From Collimonas sp. OK607 (lineage in GTDB: Bacteria > Pseudomonadota > Gammaproteobacteria > Burkholderiales > Burkholderiaceae_D), in the NCBI RefSeq assembly GCF_900111995.1, contig NZ_FOKF01000030.1, forward strand, positions 1 through 64,000: DNA of 64,000 bases. The letters run 5' to 3'. Position 1 is the first letter of the stretch. Each line of letters starts with the position of its first letter. The notes beneath the pieces were generated by a model. The model had not been told where the DNA came from and ran no database searches. It was given only the letters and a program-made list of their open reading frames with translations. The translations under genes were made by a program, and so were the position numbers. This document shows, piece after piece, positions 28,049-39,991 of the stretch.

Positions 28049-28071
28049 TTTTGTCTCCTGAAAAATACTTA

Positions 28072-28866
28072 CTAATATAGTTTTAAGCACTCACTGATGA
28101 CGAGTGCCGTCTTGACCGTCAATCCAATCAATTCTTGTTGCCTGTCTTCGGCTCTGATAGCTGGCGACATCAAGGTAATGGCACCTACCATGTGATCCGA
28201 TTTACTAAAAATGGGAGCACTGATACCCCATACGCCCATGTCTACTTCACCCTCGCTCACCGCATATCCTTGAGCACGTATCTTTGCCAATTCTTCGCGC
28301 AGGAGTTGCTGCTCTTTTGGTTGCCCTGGCAATGATCCCGCAATTACGTCATCAGCCATCGGTGTAGATAAATGCGCCAGCAATGCTTTAGCGGAAGCTC
28401 CGCGCAGCAATGGCTGCGAACGTCCCTTTGAAAACGAGCAACGCAAGGAGTGCTGGCTTTCCACCATGTCGAGACACATCACCTGATTGTTGACGGCGAC
28501 CATCAACCCGACGCTTTCCCCGCACCGCATCATCAATTTTTCCATTTCCGGGCGGGCATGGGCGACCAGATAGGAGGTGTGATCAAAGCCCCAGGCGAGT
28601 TGCACGCTGAATGGGCCTGGTGCGTAGAGATTATCTTGTTCTTGTATCAGTCCCCATTTCTTAAGGGGAAGCAAATGCCGATATAACGTGCTCTGAGGCA
28701 ACTTTGTTGCATCTTTAAGTTGCTTGACCGTGATCGGCTTGCCATGCCGGGCGATAACGGAAAGCACCATTAGTGACCGTTCGCTGGTTGGAGTAGCTGA
28801 AAGAGGGCTCTCCAAATCTGATGAATTGATCTTGTTCATGAACTTATCATCGACCACAATTCCCAT
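28072..28866 (-). CDS. IclR family transcriptional regulator
   Basis: 264 residues from the outer ATG; a later ATG giving MNKINSSD is equally possible, and neither has a clear ribosome-binding site. The winged helix (SERSLMVLSVIARHGKPITVKQLKDATKLPQSTLYRHL, in parts) is followed by the IclR effector domain with LRCSFSKGRSQPLLRGASAKALLA and ISAPIF. It is the first gene of the ABC-hutG-hutD operon in the same direction, so it probably controls its own operon. The use of IclR rather than HutC here is unusual. Confidence 0.88.
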   Translation of the reverse strand: MGIVVDDKFMNKINSSDLESPLSATPTSERSLMVLSVIARHGKPITVKQLKDATKLPQSTLYRHLLPLKKWGLIQEQDNLYAPGPFSVQLAWGFDHTSYLVAHARPEMEKLMMRCGESVGLMVAVNNQVMCLDMVESQHSLRCSFSKGRSQPLLRGASAKALLAHLSTPMADDVIAGSLPGQPKEQQLLREELAKIRAQGYAVSEGEVDMGVWGISAPIFSKSDHMVGAITLMSPAIRAEDRQQELIGLTVKTALVISECLKLY

Positions 28867-28981
28867 AAATACAAATTTAATTCCCAAATTATGGGACTGT
28901 AATTTTCGAGCCGATCGGGCTCTCTGGGAAGGGGAAGATCAAACACGTTAAACCGGCGGCCGTATCGAGGTAGGTGGCGGT

Positions 28982-29001
28982 TTGGCGACCAAGGTCGCCA
29001 A
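28982..29001. repeat. Perfect palindromic hairpin
   Basis: TTGGCGACC-AA-GGTCGCCAA, a 9-bp perfect stem in the 266-base gap upstream of both the IclR operon and the divergent exported-protein gene. No T tract; it could be an operator. Confidence 0.5.
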
Positions 29002-29132
29002 GAAGTCCTCTATAGTAACGCTCGATATATCTTGTGCGCCATGTCGGCGCGGCAGCTCTGCACAACCCTGTAATTCATGCATGAGCGAAGGAAACCTGAC
29101 TTGATGAATTTTTTTATAGATGGAATAAGAAC

Positions 29133-29927
29133 ATGAGAAGTTGGATGAAAACTGCTGTACTGATGTGGGCGTATGCCAGCGTTACCACAATCGCATGCGC
29201 GCAAGATGCTACGGCATATTTAAACGCAAGCGAGGAACTCCAAAGATTGAGCTCGCTGGCGACGCCAGAGAGCGGTATGCCCCGTATGTCCGATAAAAAA
29301 GTGGCGGCCCTGATTTCTACGCTGTCAAACAGTCGGCTATTTTTAGACTCAGCGCCTTATCAACTAAAAGACCTGAGCGTGTTGATGAATATTTGTGGAA
29401 AATCGAATGCAGCGGTGATGTCATATATGCTGTTCGACCTAAAAAATAATATCGATCCGAATGGTGATCCAAATCTGTCTGCGCTGCAGATGCAGAAAGT
29501 CGTCATAAAAAATGCTCACACTTTCCAGGATGAGTTGGAGCAGTTGCAGCCTTTCTCCTTGCGGTGCGGTGCAAAAATGAATCCGTTGCTAACCGAATTT
29601 TTACTATCGCTGAAACCAGAAGAGCTTACAGATATACGACTTGCCGGGCTCAAACAAGCACAAAATGGAACGATGAATTCCTTGTTTGGCGTCCTGTTGA
29701 TGAGTAACGACCCTACGCTCAAAATATCCTATCGTTCTCTGATGCTTCAGGCGGCGAGTGAAGCTGCGGCATCCAACGCAACGATATTGCCGCTGACAGC
29801 TCGTCGAAAAATCATGGAGCTCGCTAAATCTGCGCAGCCCAATGCGCCGGAAGAATTTCATAATGGTCTTGAAGGTATTGTCGAAGCGATGAGCGATACG
29901 CGTTGTGAGGGAATGTGCCGGTTCTGA
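29133..29927 (+). CDS. Hypothetical exported protein, 264 aa
   Basis: I do not recognise the family. A signal peptide (MRSWMKTAVLMWAYASVTTIACA, cut before QDATAY) is followed by a helical domain with a few conserved-looking Cys (ICGKSNAAVMSYMLFDLKN, LRCGAKMNPLLTEFL) and a Cys-rich end CEGMCRF. The gene stands alone, divergent from the IclR operon. It is probably periplasmic, with disulfides. Confidence 0.7.
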   Translation: MRSWMKTAVLMWAYASVTTIACAQDATAYLNASEELQRLSSLATPESGMPRMSDKKVAALISTLSNSRLFLDSAPYQLKDLSVLMNICGKSNAAVMSYMLFDLKNNIDPNGDPNLSALQMQKVVIKNAHTFQDELEQLQPFSLRCGAKMNPLLTEFLLSLKPEELTDIRLAGLKQAQNGTMNSLFGVLLMSNDPTLKISYRSLMLQAASEAAASNATILPLTARRKIMELAKSAQPNAPEEFHNGLEGIVEAMSDTRCEGMCRF

Positions 29928-30039
29928 GTAGAACCGGATAGAGCTCTTGCACAAGCCAATGCTTCGATATTTTAGTTTGCAGAGCGGGCGGCATTCGCCA
30001 TATCGCGATCGGCGATCATGCCCGCGTCTGGCTTTTCAA

Positions 30040-31434
30040 CTATGGCATTTCCCTTGAAGACCAGATCGTCTTGTTGCGGAGCACGTCGATAAATCGTTCA
30101 GTTCCGTCCTGGTCAATCACAGATTTGAAGACTGCCTTGCCGCTCCGGTCGAAGTAGTCTTTACAACCGTCTCGCTCTTTTGGCACTGCAAGTACGTCGC
30201 CTTCAAACCATGCATACTCCTGTGCATATTCCGGTGGTAAAAACAGTCTTCCCTTGGTATCGATTTTCAACCATCGATCACCCTTCTTGACTTCAGCTAT
30301 GCCCTCGTCGAATCCGTGGATCGCTTCGTACTCAAAGGGTATGACGGTTTTTCCACTTTCATCGATAAACCCCCAGCGCTCCGCCGATTTGACTGGAATC
30401 CTGCCGTCCTTCAGCCACTCGACTGCCTCATGGACAGGCGGGACGATCACTTTGCCAAGATCATTTACCAATCCCACGCGGCCATTCCGGGTAATCATGG
30501 TCGTGCCGTTCGACCAAACGGAAATATTGTCGTAGAGCGGTGGCAGGATGATCCGGCCTTGATCGTTAACCAAGCCTTGTTTGCCGTCATGCCAAAAGGT
30601 GAACGCGGCGTGCTTCTGGCCGTCGATTCCACTGGTATGTCCTGGATCGATAATTTCGCGAGATGTCATCTCCAGCAATCGGAACGTAATGCCATCTTGT
30701 ACCAAGATCTTGCGATCCTTGGTAATCGCGATGTAACCGTCTATCGTGCGTGTTTTCCGGTTCTGGCGATCCAACAGATTGGCCGTGCGTTGCAACGGGC
30801 CGTACTCAACCTGTGCAACGAGGGCACCGTTTGCCAACTCCAGAAAGCCGGGCTGGCTGGGATGCACCTTGCGAGAGGCAAGATCAATCCATCCGCTACC
30901 GCTGTCTGTCATGTAGACGGCGACCTGCGGCGACAACACCAATAAAAGGTCGTTTCGACTCTTAACCTCGAATAGGGTTTCACCGCTGCGGTCAATTAAT
31001 ATTTGGCGATCGTCAAGCAGGGGAACCGCAGCAAAACCAAATCGAAAATCGGGAGCGTAGGCTGCCGTAAAATCGAAAGCAGGTTCACCCTTTTCATTCA
31101 GATAAAAGTAGACGTTGCCAATCCGGGCCGGCCATAGCCCCGCGGTTGATGGGCTAATCATATCGAACACAGCCGGAAGTAAGGTTTTCCCTTGCAAGTC
31201 GACCGTACCCACCTTGCCATGGTTTTTTACGCGAATCACGCCGCGTTCCAGATAGATGTCGGTCTGATCGTATTGAGGTGCGATCAATACTTTGCCAGCT
31301 TCGCTGAAAATGCCGAAACGGCCTTTGCCGCAAAACGAGTGATAGGTTTTCCGTGGTTCTTCGGCCCGGACAAGTTGAGCGGCCAGAAGCAGATAACAGG
31401 CGAATGCTGTGAACAACGATTTGAAAGCACGCAT
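30040..31434 (-). CDS. Exported WG-repeat protein
   Basis: 464 residues. A signal peptide (RAFKSLFTAFACYLLLAAQLVRA) precedes about eight to nine WG-type beta repeats of the form W/VG-hydrophobic-D-G-K-hydrophobic-PP-Y-D, clearest in RVGLVNDLGKVIVPPVHEA, RWGFIDESGKTVIPFEYEA and RWLKIDTKGRLFLPPEYA. WG-repeat proteins are probably protein- or glycan-binding; no enzyme site is seen. It converges with the gene at 29133 and stands alone. Confidence 0.85.
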   Translation of the reverse strand: MRAFKSLFTAFACYLLLAAQLVRAEEPRKTYHSFCGKGRFGIFSEAGKVLIAPQYDQTDIYLERGVIRVKNHGKVGTVDLQGKTLLPAVFDMISPSTAGLWPARIGNVYFYLNEKGEPAFDFTAAYAPDFRFGFAAVPLLDDRQILIDRSGETLFEVKSRNDLLLVLSPQVAVYMTDSGSGWIDLASRKVHPSQPGFLELANGALVAQVEYGPLQRTANLLDRQNRKTRTIDGYIAITKDRKILVQDGITFRLLEMTSREIIDPGHTSGIDGQKHAAFTFWHDGKQGLVNDQGRIILPPLYDNISVWSNGTTMITRNGRVGLVNDLGKVIVPPVHEAVEWLKDGRIPVKSAERWGFIDESGKTVIPFEYEAIHGFDEGIAEVKKGDRWLKIDTKGRLFLPPEYAQEYAWFEGDVLAVPKERDGCKDYFDRSGKAVFKSVIDQDGTERFIDVLRNKTIWSSREMP

Positions 31435-31760
31435 ATAGATGGTTATGTTTGTGGGTTACAGCTCGATTAAAGTGAAGTCTATCAAACATCTTGTTGCTAA
31501 AAAGGAAAATATTTTTAATCAAGATGTCGGTGATGCTGTCTCAACTCTTCCTCAATCGTCGCAGCGTGCTCTAAATAAACCATAACTTTTGCCGTTAACG
31601 AAGACGTGGACGATGTTATTCAATGCATCGCGGCACGCTGATCTTGATTGGCAAAGACGACATGACAGCAGGTACGGAGATGATTTGATTGAAACGCTCG
31701 CAACTTGCAAAAAAGGCTTCTTTGAACTTTATTAATCGCACTCTTACAGAAGAAATAGAA

Positions 31761-33497
31761 ATGAAAATTGCTAATCTCAAAGTCGGTACGCGGATGGGAA
31801 TCGGATTCGCCATTGTCCTTGCTCTTTCTGTTGTTTCGACCGTCATCGGGATATCAAACCTGCGCCAGGTTGCAATGGCGACGGAACAAATGATGGAAAA
31901 GCCTTTGGTAAAGGAACGGCTGGTATCGGACTGGGGCGTTCTCACTACTTCCGCTATCGTACGCACGTCGTTTATCGTTAAAAGTACGGACGGATCATTA
32001 GCGACGACATTTGCGGAAGATATCGACGCCAGCGTCAAAAAAGGGAGTGAACTCCAAAAAACGCTTGAGCCGCTATTGACTTCAGATGCAGAAAAAGAAC
32101 TATACAAGTCGATCAAGGTTCTACGCGAAAAATACCAACAGTCCAAAGTGTTGGCGATGAAAGCCAAGCAAGACGGTAACGGCGAAGAATCATCACGTAT
32201 TTACAATGATGTATTTTTACCAGATTCGAAAAACTACAAAGGCCAGCTAGATGAACTTCTTTCTTTGCAAAGAAAGAGCATCGACCAGACAGGACGCGAG
32301 GTTGCTCAGTTATATGATCGCAGCTTCAATCTCATGGTGTTGTTAGGTGTGTTGATGATTGCATTGGGGGCGGTGTGTGCGTTCCTGATCTCACGCTCCA
32401 TCACGCGGCCACTGGGTGAGGCAATCAAAGTTGCGCAAACCGTCGCCTCCGGCGATCTGAGCAGCCACATCGAAGTGAAGACCACTGATGAAACCGGACA
32501 GTTGATGCAGGCGTTGAAAGACATGAACGACAGCCTGCTGACCGTCGTCGGTGACGTGCGCACCGGTACCGATACTATCGCGACCGCATCGAGTCAGATT
32601 GCATCTGGTAATCAAGATCTGTCGGCACGTACCGAACAACAAGCTAGTTCGCTGGAAGAAACCGCAGCGTCAATGGAACAATTGACCAGTACCGTGAAAC
32701 AGAATGCCGATAATGCGCGGCAAGCCAATCAACTGGCTGTTTCCGCATCCGGTGTCGCGATCAAGGGTGGCGGCGTCGTGTCCCAGGTGGTCGAGACAAT
32801 GGGTTCTATCAATACATCGGCCAAGAAGATCGTCGACATTATCGGCGTCATTGACAGTATCGCGTTCCAGACCAATATCCTGGCGCTGAACGCAGCGGTG
32901 GAAGCGGCGCGCGCCGGCGAACAGGGACGTGGTTTCGCGGTCGTTGCCAGTGAGGTGCGCAGCCTGGCGCAGCGCTCCGCTGCGGCCGCTAAAGAGATTA
33001 AAACCTTGATTGGCGACTCGGTTGAAAAAGTCGATGTCGGGGTCAAGCTGGTTGACCAGGCCGGGACCACCATGGGTGAGATTGTCGATAGCGTCAAACG
33101 GGTGACCGACATCATGAGCGAGATTGCCGCGGCGAGCGAGGAACAGACAGCAGGGATCGAGCAGGTGAACCAGGCGATCATGCAGATGGATCAGGTCACG
33201 CAGCAGAATGCCGCGCTGGTAGAAGAGGCCGCTGCCGCTGCCGCATCTCTGCAAGACCAGGCAGCCAATCTGGTGAATGTGGTCAGCGTATTCAATACTG
33301 GCGAGATGTCGATGTCTGGCAGCGCGCCTTTAAAGACGATCAGCCGGTCGTCTCCGGCCGCGGCGACGGCTAGCCGTATCGCCATCGCGCCGCGCAACAT
33401 CAGGCAATCGGCGGCGACGAACGTGAAGCCGTTGAAGCGTGTGACGAAAGTAGCTGCAGTCGCCACGGCCGCCGACGGTGAGTGGGCGACATTCTAA
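31761..33497 (+). CDS. Methyl-accepting chemotaxis protein
   Basis: A 578-residue chemoreceptor starting [13 protein letters not shown]; the frame is open to 31689, but the hydrophobic first helix fits this start. TM1 is about 11-30, the periplasmic four-helix sensor about 31-187, TM2 [20 protein letters not shown], then HAMP ([20 protein letters not shown]) and the signalling domain with tip [20 protein letters not shown] near residue 360. The C-terminal tail is basic and lacks the NWETF-type tether. The signalling half is nearly identical to that of the receptor at 10599-12302. Confidence 0.93.
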   Translation: MKIANLKVGTRMGIGFAIVLALSVVSTVIGISNLRQVAMATEQMMEKPLVKERLVSDWGVLTTSAIVRTSFIVKSTDGSLATTFAEDIDASVKKGSELQKTLEPLLTSDAEKELYKSIKVLREKYQQSKVLAMKAKQDGNGEESSRIYNDVFLPDSKNYKGQLDELLSLQRKSIDQTGREVAQLYDRSFNLMVLLGVLMIALGAVCAFLISRSITRPLGEAIKVAQTVASGDLSSHIEVKTTDETGQLMQALKDMNDSLLTVVGDVRTGTDTIATASSQIASGNQDLSARTEQQASSLEETAASMEQLTSTVKQNADNARQANQLAVSASGVAIKGGGVVSQVVETMGSINTSAKKIVDIIGVIDSIAFQTNILALNAAVEAARAGEQGRGFAVVASEVRSLAQRSAAAAKEIKTLIGDSVEKVDVGVKLVDQAGTTMGEIVDSVKRVTDIMSEIAAASEEQTAGIEQVNQAIMQMDQVTQQNAALVEEAAAAAASLQDQAANLVNVVSVFNTGEMSMSGSAPLKTISRSSPAAATASRIAIAPRNIRQSAATNVKPLKRVTKVAAVATAADGEWATF

Positions 33498-33552
33498 ATG
33501 AAATAGGTTTACCGTCGGTTTTGAGGATGTCCGGTTTAAATGAAATGAGATC

Positions 33553-35901
<2,349 letters not shown>

Positions 35902-35977
35902 GCGCAGCTGCCTAAGGCGGTCCATATGAACATGCTATTCTTATGCGCAGCAATTTCATCATCATATGGAGCCGCCC

Positions 35978-36616
35978 ATGAGCCCGCTAGCCGCAATTAC
36001 CGCCATCCTTGCCGCGCTATTGATTGGCGCGATGAGCCCGGGACCAAGCTTTGTCATGGTTGCCCGAAATTCCATCGGCCTGTCGCGTCGTGATGGCCTG
36101 GCGACCGCTCTCGGCATGGGAGTGGGCGGAGTATTCTTCAGTGGAATTGCGTTAATCGGATTGTATTCGTTGCTGGCATCTGTCACCTGGCTGTATGTCA
36201 GCCTGAAAGTTGCCGGCGGGATGTACCTGGTTTATATCGCCTCCAAAATCTGGCGCGGTGCATCCGCCCGGCTCACAGTCGATAGCGGCGCGTCTGAAGA
36301 GCGGACAAACGTACGGAAATCTTTCCTGATGGGGCTCAGTACACAGCTGAGCAATCCGAAGACAGCCATCTTCTACGGCAGTATCTTTGCCGCATTGCTG
36401 CCGCAGCATCCGCCGCTGTGGTGTTACCTGGTGCTGCCACCAATGGTCTTTGCGATTGAAGCAGGGTGGTACACGATTGTCGCGCTGTGTTTTTCCAGCA
36501 GGCGTCCACGCGAATATTATTTGAAAGTCAAAGTATGGGTTGATCGCGCTGCTGCCGGTGCAATCGCGGCTCTCGGACTGCGCCTGATATTCACGGCGCA
36601 CAAAGTTGGAATTTGA
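35978..36616 (+). CDS. LysE/RhtB family amino acid exporter
   Basis: 212 residues from MSPLAAITA, chosen because GGAG lies 7 bases upstream. About six membrane helices. Family marks are GAMSPGPSFVMVARNSIGLSRRDG in the first loop and the LSNPKTAIFYGSIFAALLP segment. It probably exports an amino acid such as threonine or homoserine. It ends shortly before the acetyltransferase start, with 43 bases between, so the two are likely co-transcribed. Confidence 0.92.
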   Translation: MSPLAAITAILAALLIGAMSPGPSFVMVARNSIGLSRRDGLATALGMGVGGVFFSGIALIGLYSLLASVTWLYVSLKVAGGMYLVYIASKIWRGASARLTVDSGASEERTNVRKSFLMGLSTQLSNPKTAIFYGSIFAALLPQHPPLWCYLVLPPMVFAIEAGWYTIVALCFSSRRPREYYLKVKVWVDRAAAGAIAALGLRLIFTAHKVGI

Positions 36617-36659
36617 TGTGCCTGCATTGCGAAATGATCAGATGATTTATGGAGAAAAC

Positions 36660-37151
36660 GTGACGTCGGAAATACAGATCAGGAATTTTAATCCGAACGA
36701 GAGAGATGCGGTTGATGCTGTGGTCCGTGGAGCCTGGGCAGAATTGATCGATCTGATGCCGCAGGGAGACCAGCTTGCAGCCAGGCTCGGATCGTTGACG
36801 GAACATGCCGATCAAAGCGAAATTATCGTGGCCGAATTGAACGGCCAGATCGTCGGGGCAGTCGGTTATGTCGGCGCACATCAACCTAAGCCCAATTTTT
36901 TCCAGCCTGATTGGCCGATGGTTCGCATGCTTTCCGTGGCACCTGGACATCGTGGACTTGGTTTGGGCAAACAATTGCTGGAAGAGTGCATCGCAAGAGC
37001 GAAGCGCGATGATGCGCCAGTCCTTGCGTTACATACTACCGCGGTCATGAAAGCCGCTCAGCGTTTGTATTTTGAGTTAGGGTTCGAGCAAATAAAAGAT
37101 CTGCCTCTTTTGTTCGGGGTGCCTTGCGCGCTGTACACAAAAGCGCTGTAG
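36660..37151 (+). CDS. GNAT family N-acetyltransferase
   Basis: 163 residues if translation starts at the GTG giving VTSEIQIRNF, favoured by GGAG 6 bases upstream. The acetyl-CoA binding motif A is VAPGHRGLGLGKQLLEECIARA; beta-4 MVRMLSV and the C-terminal ALHTTAVMKAAQRLYFELGF also fit GNAT. The substrate is unknown. The gene follows lysE closely; an amine or amino acid substrate is possible. Confidence 0.88.
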   Translation: MTSEIQIRNFNPNERDAVDAVVRGAWAELIDLMPQGDQLAARLGSLTEHADQSEIIVAELNGQIVGAVGYVGAHQPKPNFFQPDWPMVRMLSVAPGHRGLGLGKQLLEECIARAKRDDAPVLALHTTAVMKAAQRLYFELGFEQIKDLPLLFGVPCALYTKAL

Positions 37152-37368
37152 ATAAGAGTTCAGGCATTGATCCCGCGCTGAAATGGAGGCTGCTGTTTGG
37201 CAAGCTTTCGCTATGGGTGCTGACGCCATAAACAGAGCAACCTTGGTGTCATATCAAACTCACTGAGTTCCTAATTGTGCGCTAACTATTCTTGATTAGT
37301 CTGGGTCCGGCTTATATGTAAAAAATAGCGCCCGTCACCGGACATTCATCTAACCAATTATTGAGTAC

Positions 37369-38427
37369 ATGAAAAACTTCAGCCTCAGCAGGTCGACTAT
37401 CGTTACGATCGGCGCCCTCATGTTAATGCAGGTCGCGCTGGTTCCTGCGGTTCAGGCCGCCACATCAGATAACTACAAGATAGTGGCGCGTTTTCCCGTC
37501 ACAGGAGCTGAAGGATGGGATTACCTCGCTGTCGACAGCAAACGGGATCACCTGTTTGTCAGCCGTTCTGATCATGTTCAGGTGCTCGATACCAAGTCAG
37601 GGAAAATGGTTGCGAACATAGCCGATACCGCTGGCGTTCACGGCGTGGCGATCGCGCAGGACTTGAATCTTGGATTTACCAGTAATGGCCGGTCAGACAC
37701 GATAACCGTTTTCGAGCTCGATAGCCTTAAGCCGATTGATATCTTGAAGACGACCGGCGCCGGTCCCGATTCGATACTTTATTATCCCCGGTTACAGCGG
37801 GTCTACAGCTTCAACCGGCGAGGCCAAAGCGTGTCGATAATCGATGCTGTTACGCGCAAGGTCATCGATACGCTACCCATTTCCGGCCATCCCGAGTTCG
37901 CTGTCAGCGACAGCCAGGGGCATATCTTTTTTAATGTGGAAGACAAGAACGAAATTGGCGTCATTGATGCGCAATCTTCAAAGATTGTGAAGCACTGGCA
38001 AATGGCTGGATGCGATGGACCGAGCGGGCTGGCGATCGATGACAAGCATCACAGATTGTTTTCCGTATGCGGCAACAAGAAAATGATGGTTGTCGATTCC
38101 TTGTCGGGAAAGGTCGTCACCACCGTGGCTATCGGGGAGGGGCCGGACGCTGCTGCGTTTGATCCTGATTCCGGACTCGTATTTGTTTCCAACGGTGGTG
38201 GTACGTTGACAGTGGTGCATCAGGATACAGCGGATAAATATACGGTAAAGGCCAACCTTGTCACGCAAAAAGGAGCGCGGACATTAGCGCTGGACCCGGA
38301 CACGCATCTTGTCTATCTGGTGAGCGGTAGTTTCGGCAAGACACCGGCGCCCACAGCAGCGACGCCTCGTCCACGTCCGCCGCTGTTGCCGAATACCGTC
38401 AATGTGTTGGTTGCCGCACCGAATTAA
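37369..38427 (+). CDS. Exported YncE-like beta-propeller protein
   Basis: 352 residues. A signal peptide (ends PAVQA) is followed by about seven blades with the YVTN/YncE-type repeat (YLAVDSKRDHLFVSRSDHVQVLDTKSGK in parts; LAIDDKHHRLFSVCGNKKMMVVDSLSGKVV in parts). The C-terminal tail is Pro-rich (TPRPRPPLLPN). Such propellers are periplasmic binding or scaffold proteins; none of the known enzymatic signatures is seen. It stands alone. Confidence 0.85.
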   Translation: MKNFSLSRSTIVTIGALMLMQVALVPAVQAATSDNYKIVARFPVTGAEGWDYLAVDSKRDHLFVSRSDHVQVLDTKSGKMVANIADTAGVHGVAIAQDLNLGFTSNGRSDTITVFELDSLKPIDILKTTGAGPDSILYYPRLQRVYSFNRRGQSVSIIDAVTRKVIDTLPISGHPEFAVSDSQGHIFFNVEDKNEIGVIDAQSSKIVKHWQMAGCDGPSGLAIDDKHHRLFSVCGNKKMMVVDSLSGKVVTTVAIGEGPDAAAFDPDSGLVFVSNGGGTLTVVHQDTADKYTVKANLVTQKGARTLALDPDTHLVYLVSGSFGKTPAPTAATPRPRPPLLPNTVNVLVAAPN

Positions 38428-38472
38428 GCGGCTGGACAGCAGGCATCAACAATGTCGAGCTAATCACCGCAT

Positions 38473-39657
38473 TTAGCGAAGAACCCGGCATTGTCCGAAA
38501 TCACAGCGCATGGCAAGCGAATCACCGTTATCGCAAGAGACCGTGTATGACTCGAATCCCGGGCCTTTGGCGTTGAGGATGGCGTGTGGGGTCGTGGCGC
38601 ATGATTGCGCCCTGGCGATGTGTTCACTTTGATACGAATACTGACCGATTTTATCCACCGGTAACTTGGACGTTGAGGCGACTTGAACCGGCGGCGCAGT
38701 ATTTGCGGTTGGCAAAGATACAGCAAGCTTGTTGTTGGCAAATTCCGTTGCGGCTGGTGCAGCATTCTCTTGCGCGATGGAGGGCGCGGTAACCGGCTGG
38801 GTAGCGAAGGGTTTATTTTCACCCGCATATTGGGGTTTTATATAGGTAAAGAAGTATTTGTCGGTGGTCGATCTCATTGCGAACATGTCGGCGCCAACTT
38901 GGTACAAGCGATAGCAGTCCTGCATTCCTCGCCAATTGCTGCCGCCATAAATCCCGATACAAATCTTGTTCTCCGCTTCCTTGATTTCATAAGAACCCAT
39001 CGTTCCGCCACCCTTGTCGAGATTGCGAACCTCCAGGCCACCGCTCTGATCGATTTCGTACAGCATTTTTGAGCCGGCTGGGTTGTGGCCCGATACAGTG
39101 CCCAGAGTCGTAAAATGGATGCGCATTTCCTCACCTGTCAGCTGACGTTCGACATAGCTGCCAGGAGTAGCCTGGATATTTGCGGCAGGTGGAGCAACCG
39201 GGCCAGGCGGGGAGTTAGTGGGCGCCGTTGCCGGGATTCGGTTTGTACCGTTCTCTCCCATCAAGACCATGATGGCGGCTGGATAATCAAAGGCAGCGCC
39301 GGAACTTTGATCGACGGCGACGCCAATGAGACCGCCGACCAAAATATTACCGAACGTCATTCCCTTAACGCTCGATTTAATATTCACCAGGCCGGGTTTG
39401 ATATTTTCTTTTTCGCATTGCACTATCAGATCATCGCGTGATCTGTGGACACTCACTGTGCCCGGCGAAGTGACATAAAAAACGCCTTTGGCGTTCTGCA
39501 GCTTGCAAGTGGCGCCGTTGACCAGTTGCCCCTGATTGCGGGCTTCGACCGTCACCAACTGCGTAGTGCCGCTGACGATAGACGCGCAGCCGCTAAGAAG
39601 TGACGATGCAATGATTGCTACCGCCGCGGCGATCCTGATCAAGAAACACTTATTCAT
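38473..39657 (-). CDS. Hypothetical lipoprotein, 394 aa
   Basis: A lipoprotein signal peptide ends in LLSGC (Cys24). The first part (CASIVSGTTQLVTVEARNQG, then GATCKLQNAKGVFYVTSPGTV, a VNIKSSVKGMTFGNILVGGLIGVAVDQ segment) is like periplasmic lipoproteins that carry a PEGA-like carboxypeptidase-regulatory fold. A second part from about 180 (GEEMRIHFTTLGTVSGHNPAG... CIGIYGGSNWRGMQDCYRLY) is unfamiliar. Several Cys suggest disulfides. No partner genes. Confidence 0.7.
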   Translation of the reverse strand: MNKCFLIRIAAAVAIIASSLLSGCASIVSGTTQLVTVEARNQGQLVNGATCKLQNAKGVFYVTSPGTVSVHRSRDDLIVQCEKENIKPGLVNIKSSVKGMTFGNILVGGLIGVAVDQSSGAAFDYPAAIMVLMGENGTNRIPATAPTNSPPGPVAPPAANIQATPGSYVERQLTGEEMRIHFTTLGTVSGHNPAGSKMLYEIDQSGGLEVRNLDKGGGTMGSYEIKEAENKICIGIYGGSNWRGMQDCYRLYQVGADMFAMRSTTDKYFFTYIKPQYAGENKPFATQPVTAPSIAQENAAPAATEFANNKLAVSLPTANTAPPVQVASTSKLPVDKIGQYSYQSEHIARAQSCATTPHAILNAKGPGFESYTVSCDNGDSLAMRCDFGQCRVLR

Positions 39658-39903
39658 CTACTTCCCCCTGTTTTTTTGAATTTTATATTTTTGAATTGCG
39701 ATGTTTCCGGTCGGTGAATATCGCCTTGCCGCCGAATTTAGTCCGCCGTATCGTAGCAGATAAGATTTCCGTATTGGAATATTGTCGGACTAATATTTTG
39801 GACTGTGTTTAAATTCATACGGAGGAATTTTGGGTCTGGTTGCCACTCTGGCAGATCTGCTGCGGAGAGTCTTTGCTGGTGGCCGAAAGAGAGTCGATAA
39901 CCC

Positions 39904-39931
39904 AAAAAAAAGCAGCGCCCGGAGGCGCTGC
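39904..39931 (-). terminator. Intrinsic terminator of the purine-type permease gene
   Basis: On the minus strand an 8-bp GC-rich stem (GCAGCGCC / GGCGCTGC, loop TCCG) followed by eight T. It lies about 60 bases after the permease stop. The rest of the 334-base gap 39658-39991 shows no gene. Confidence 0.92.
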
Positions 39932-39991
39932 CATAAATCGACAATTCAAGGAGACCCGAAAAGTCGAAGTTACTCTGAAAATTGTATGACC

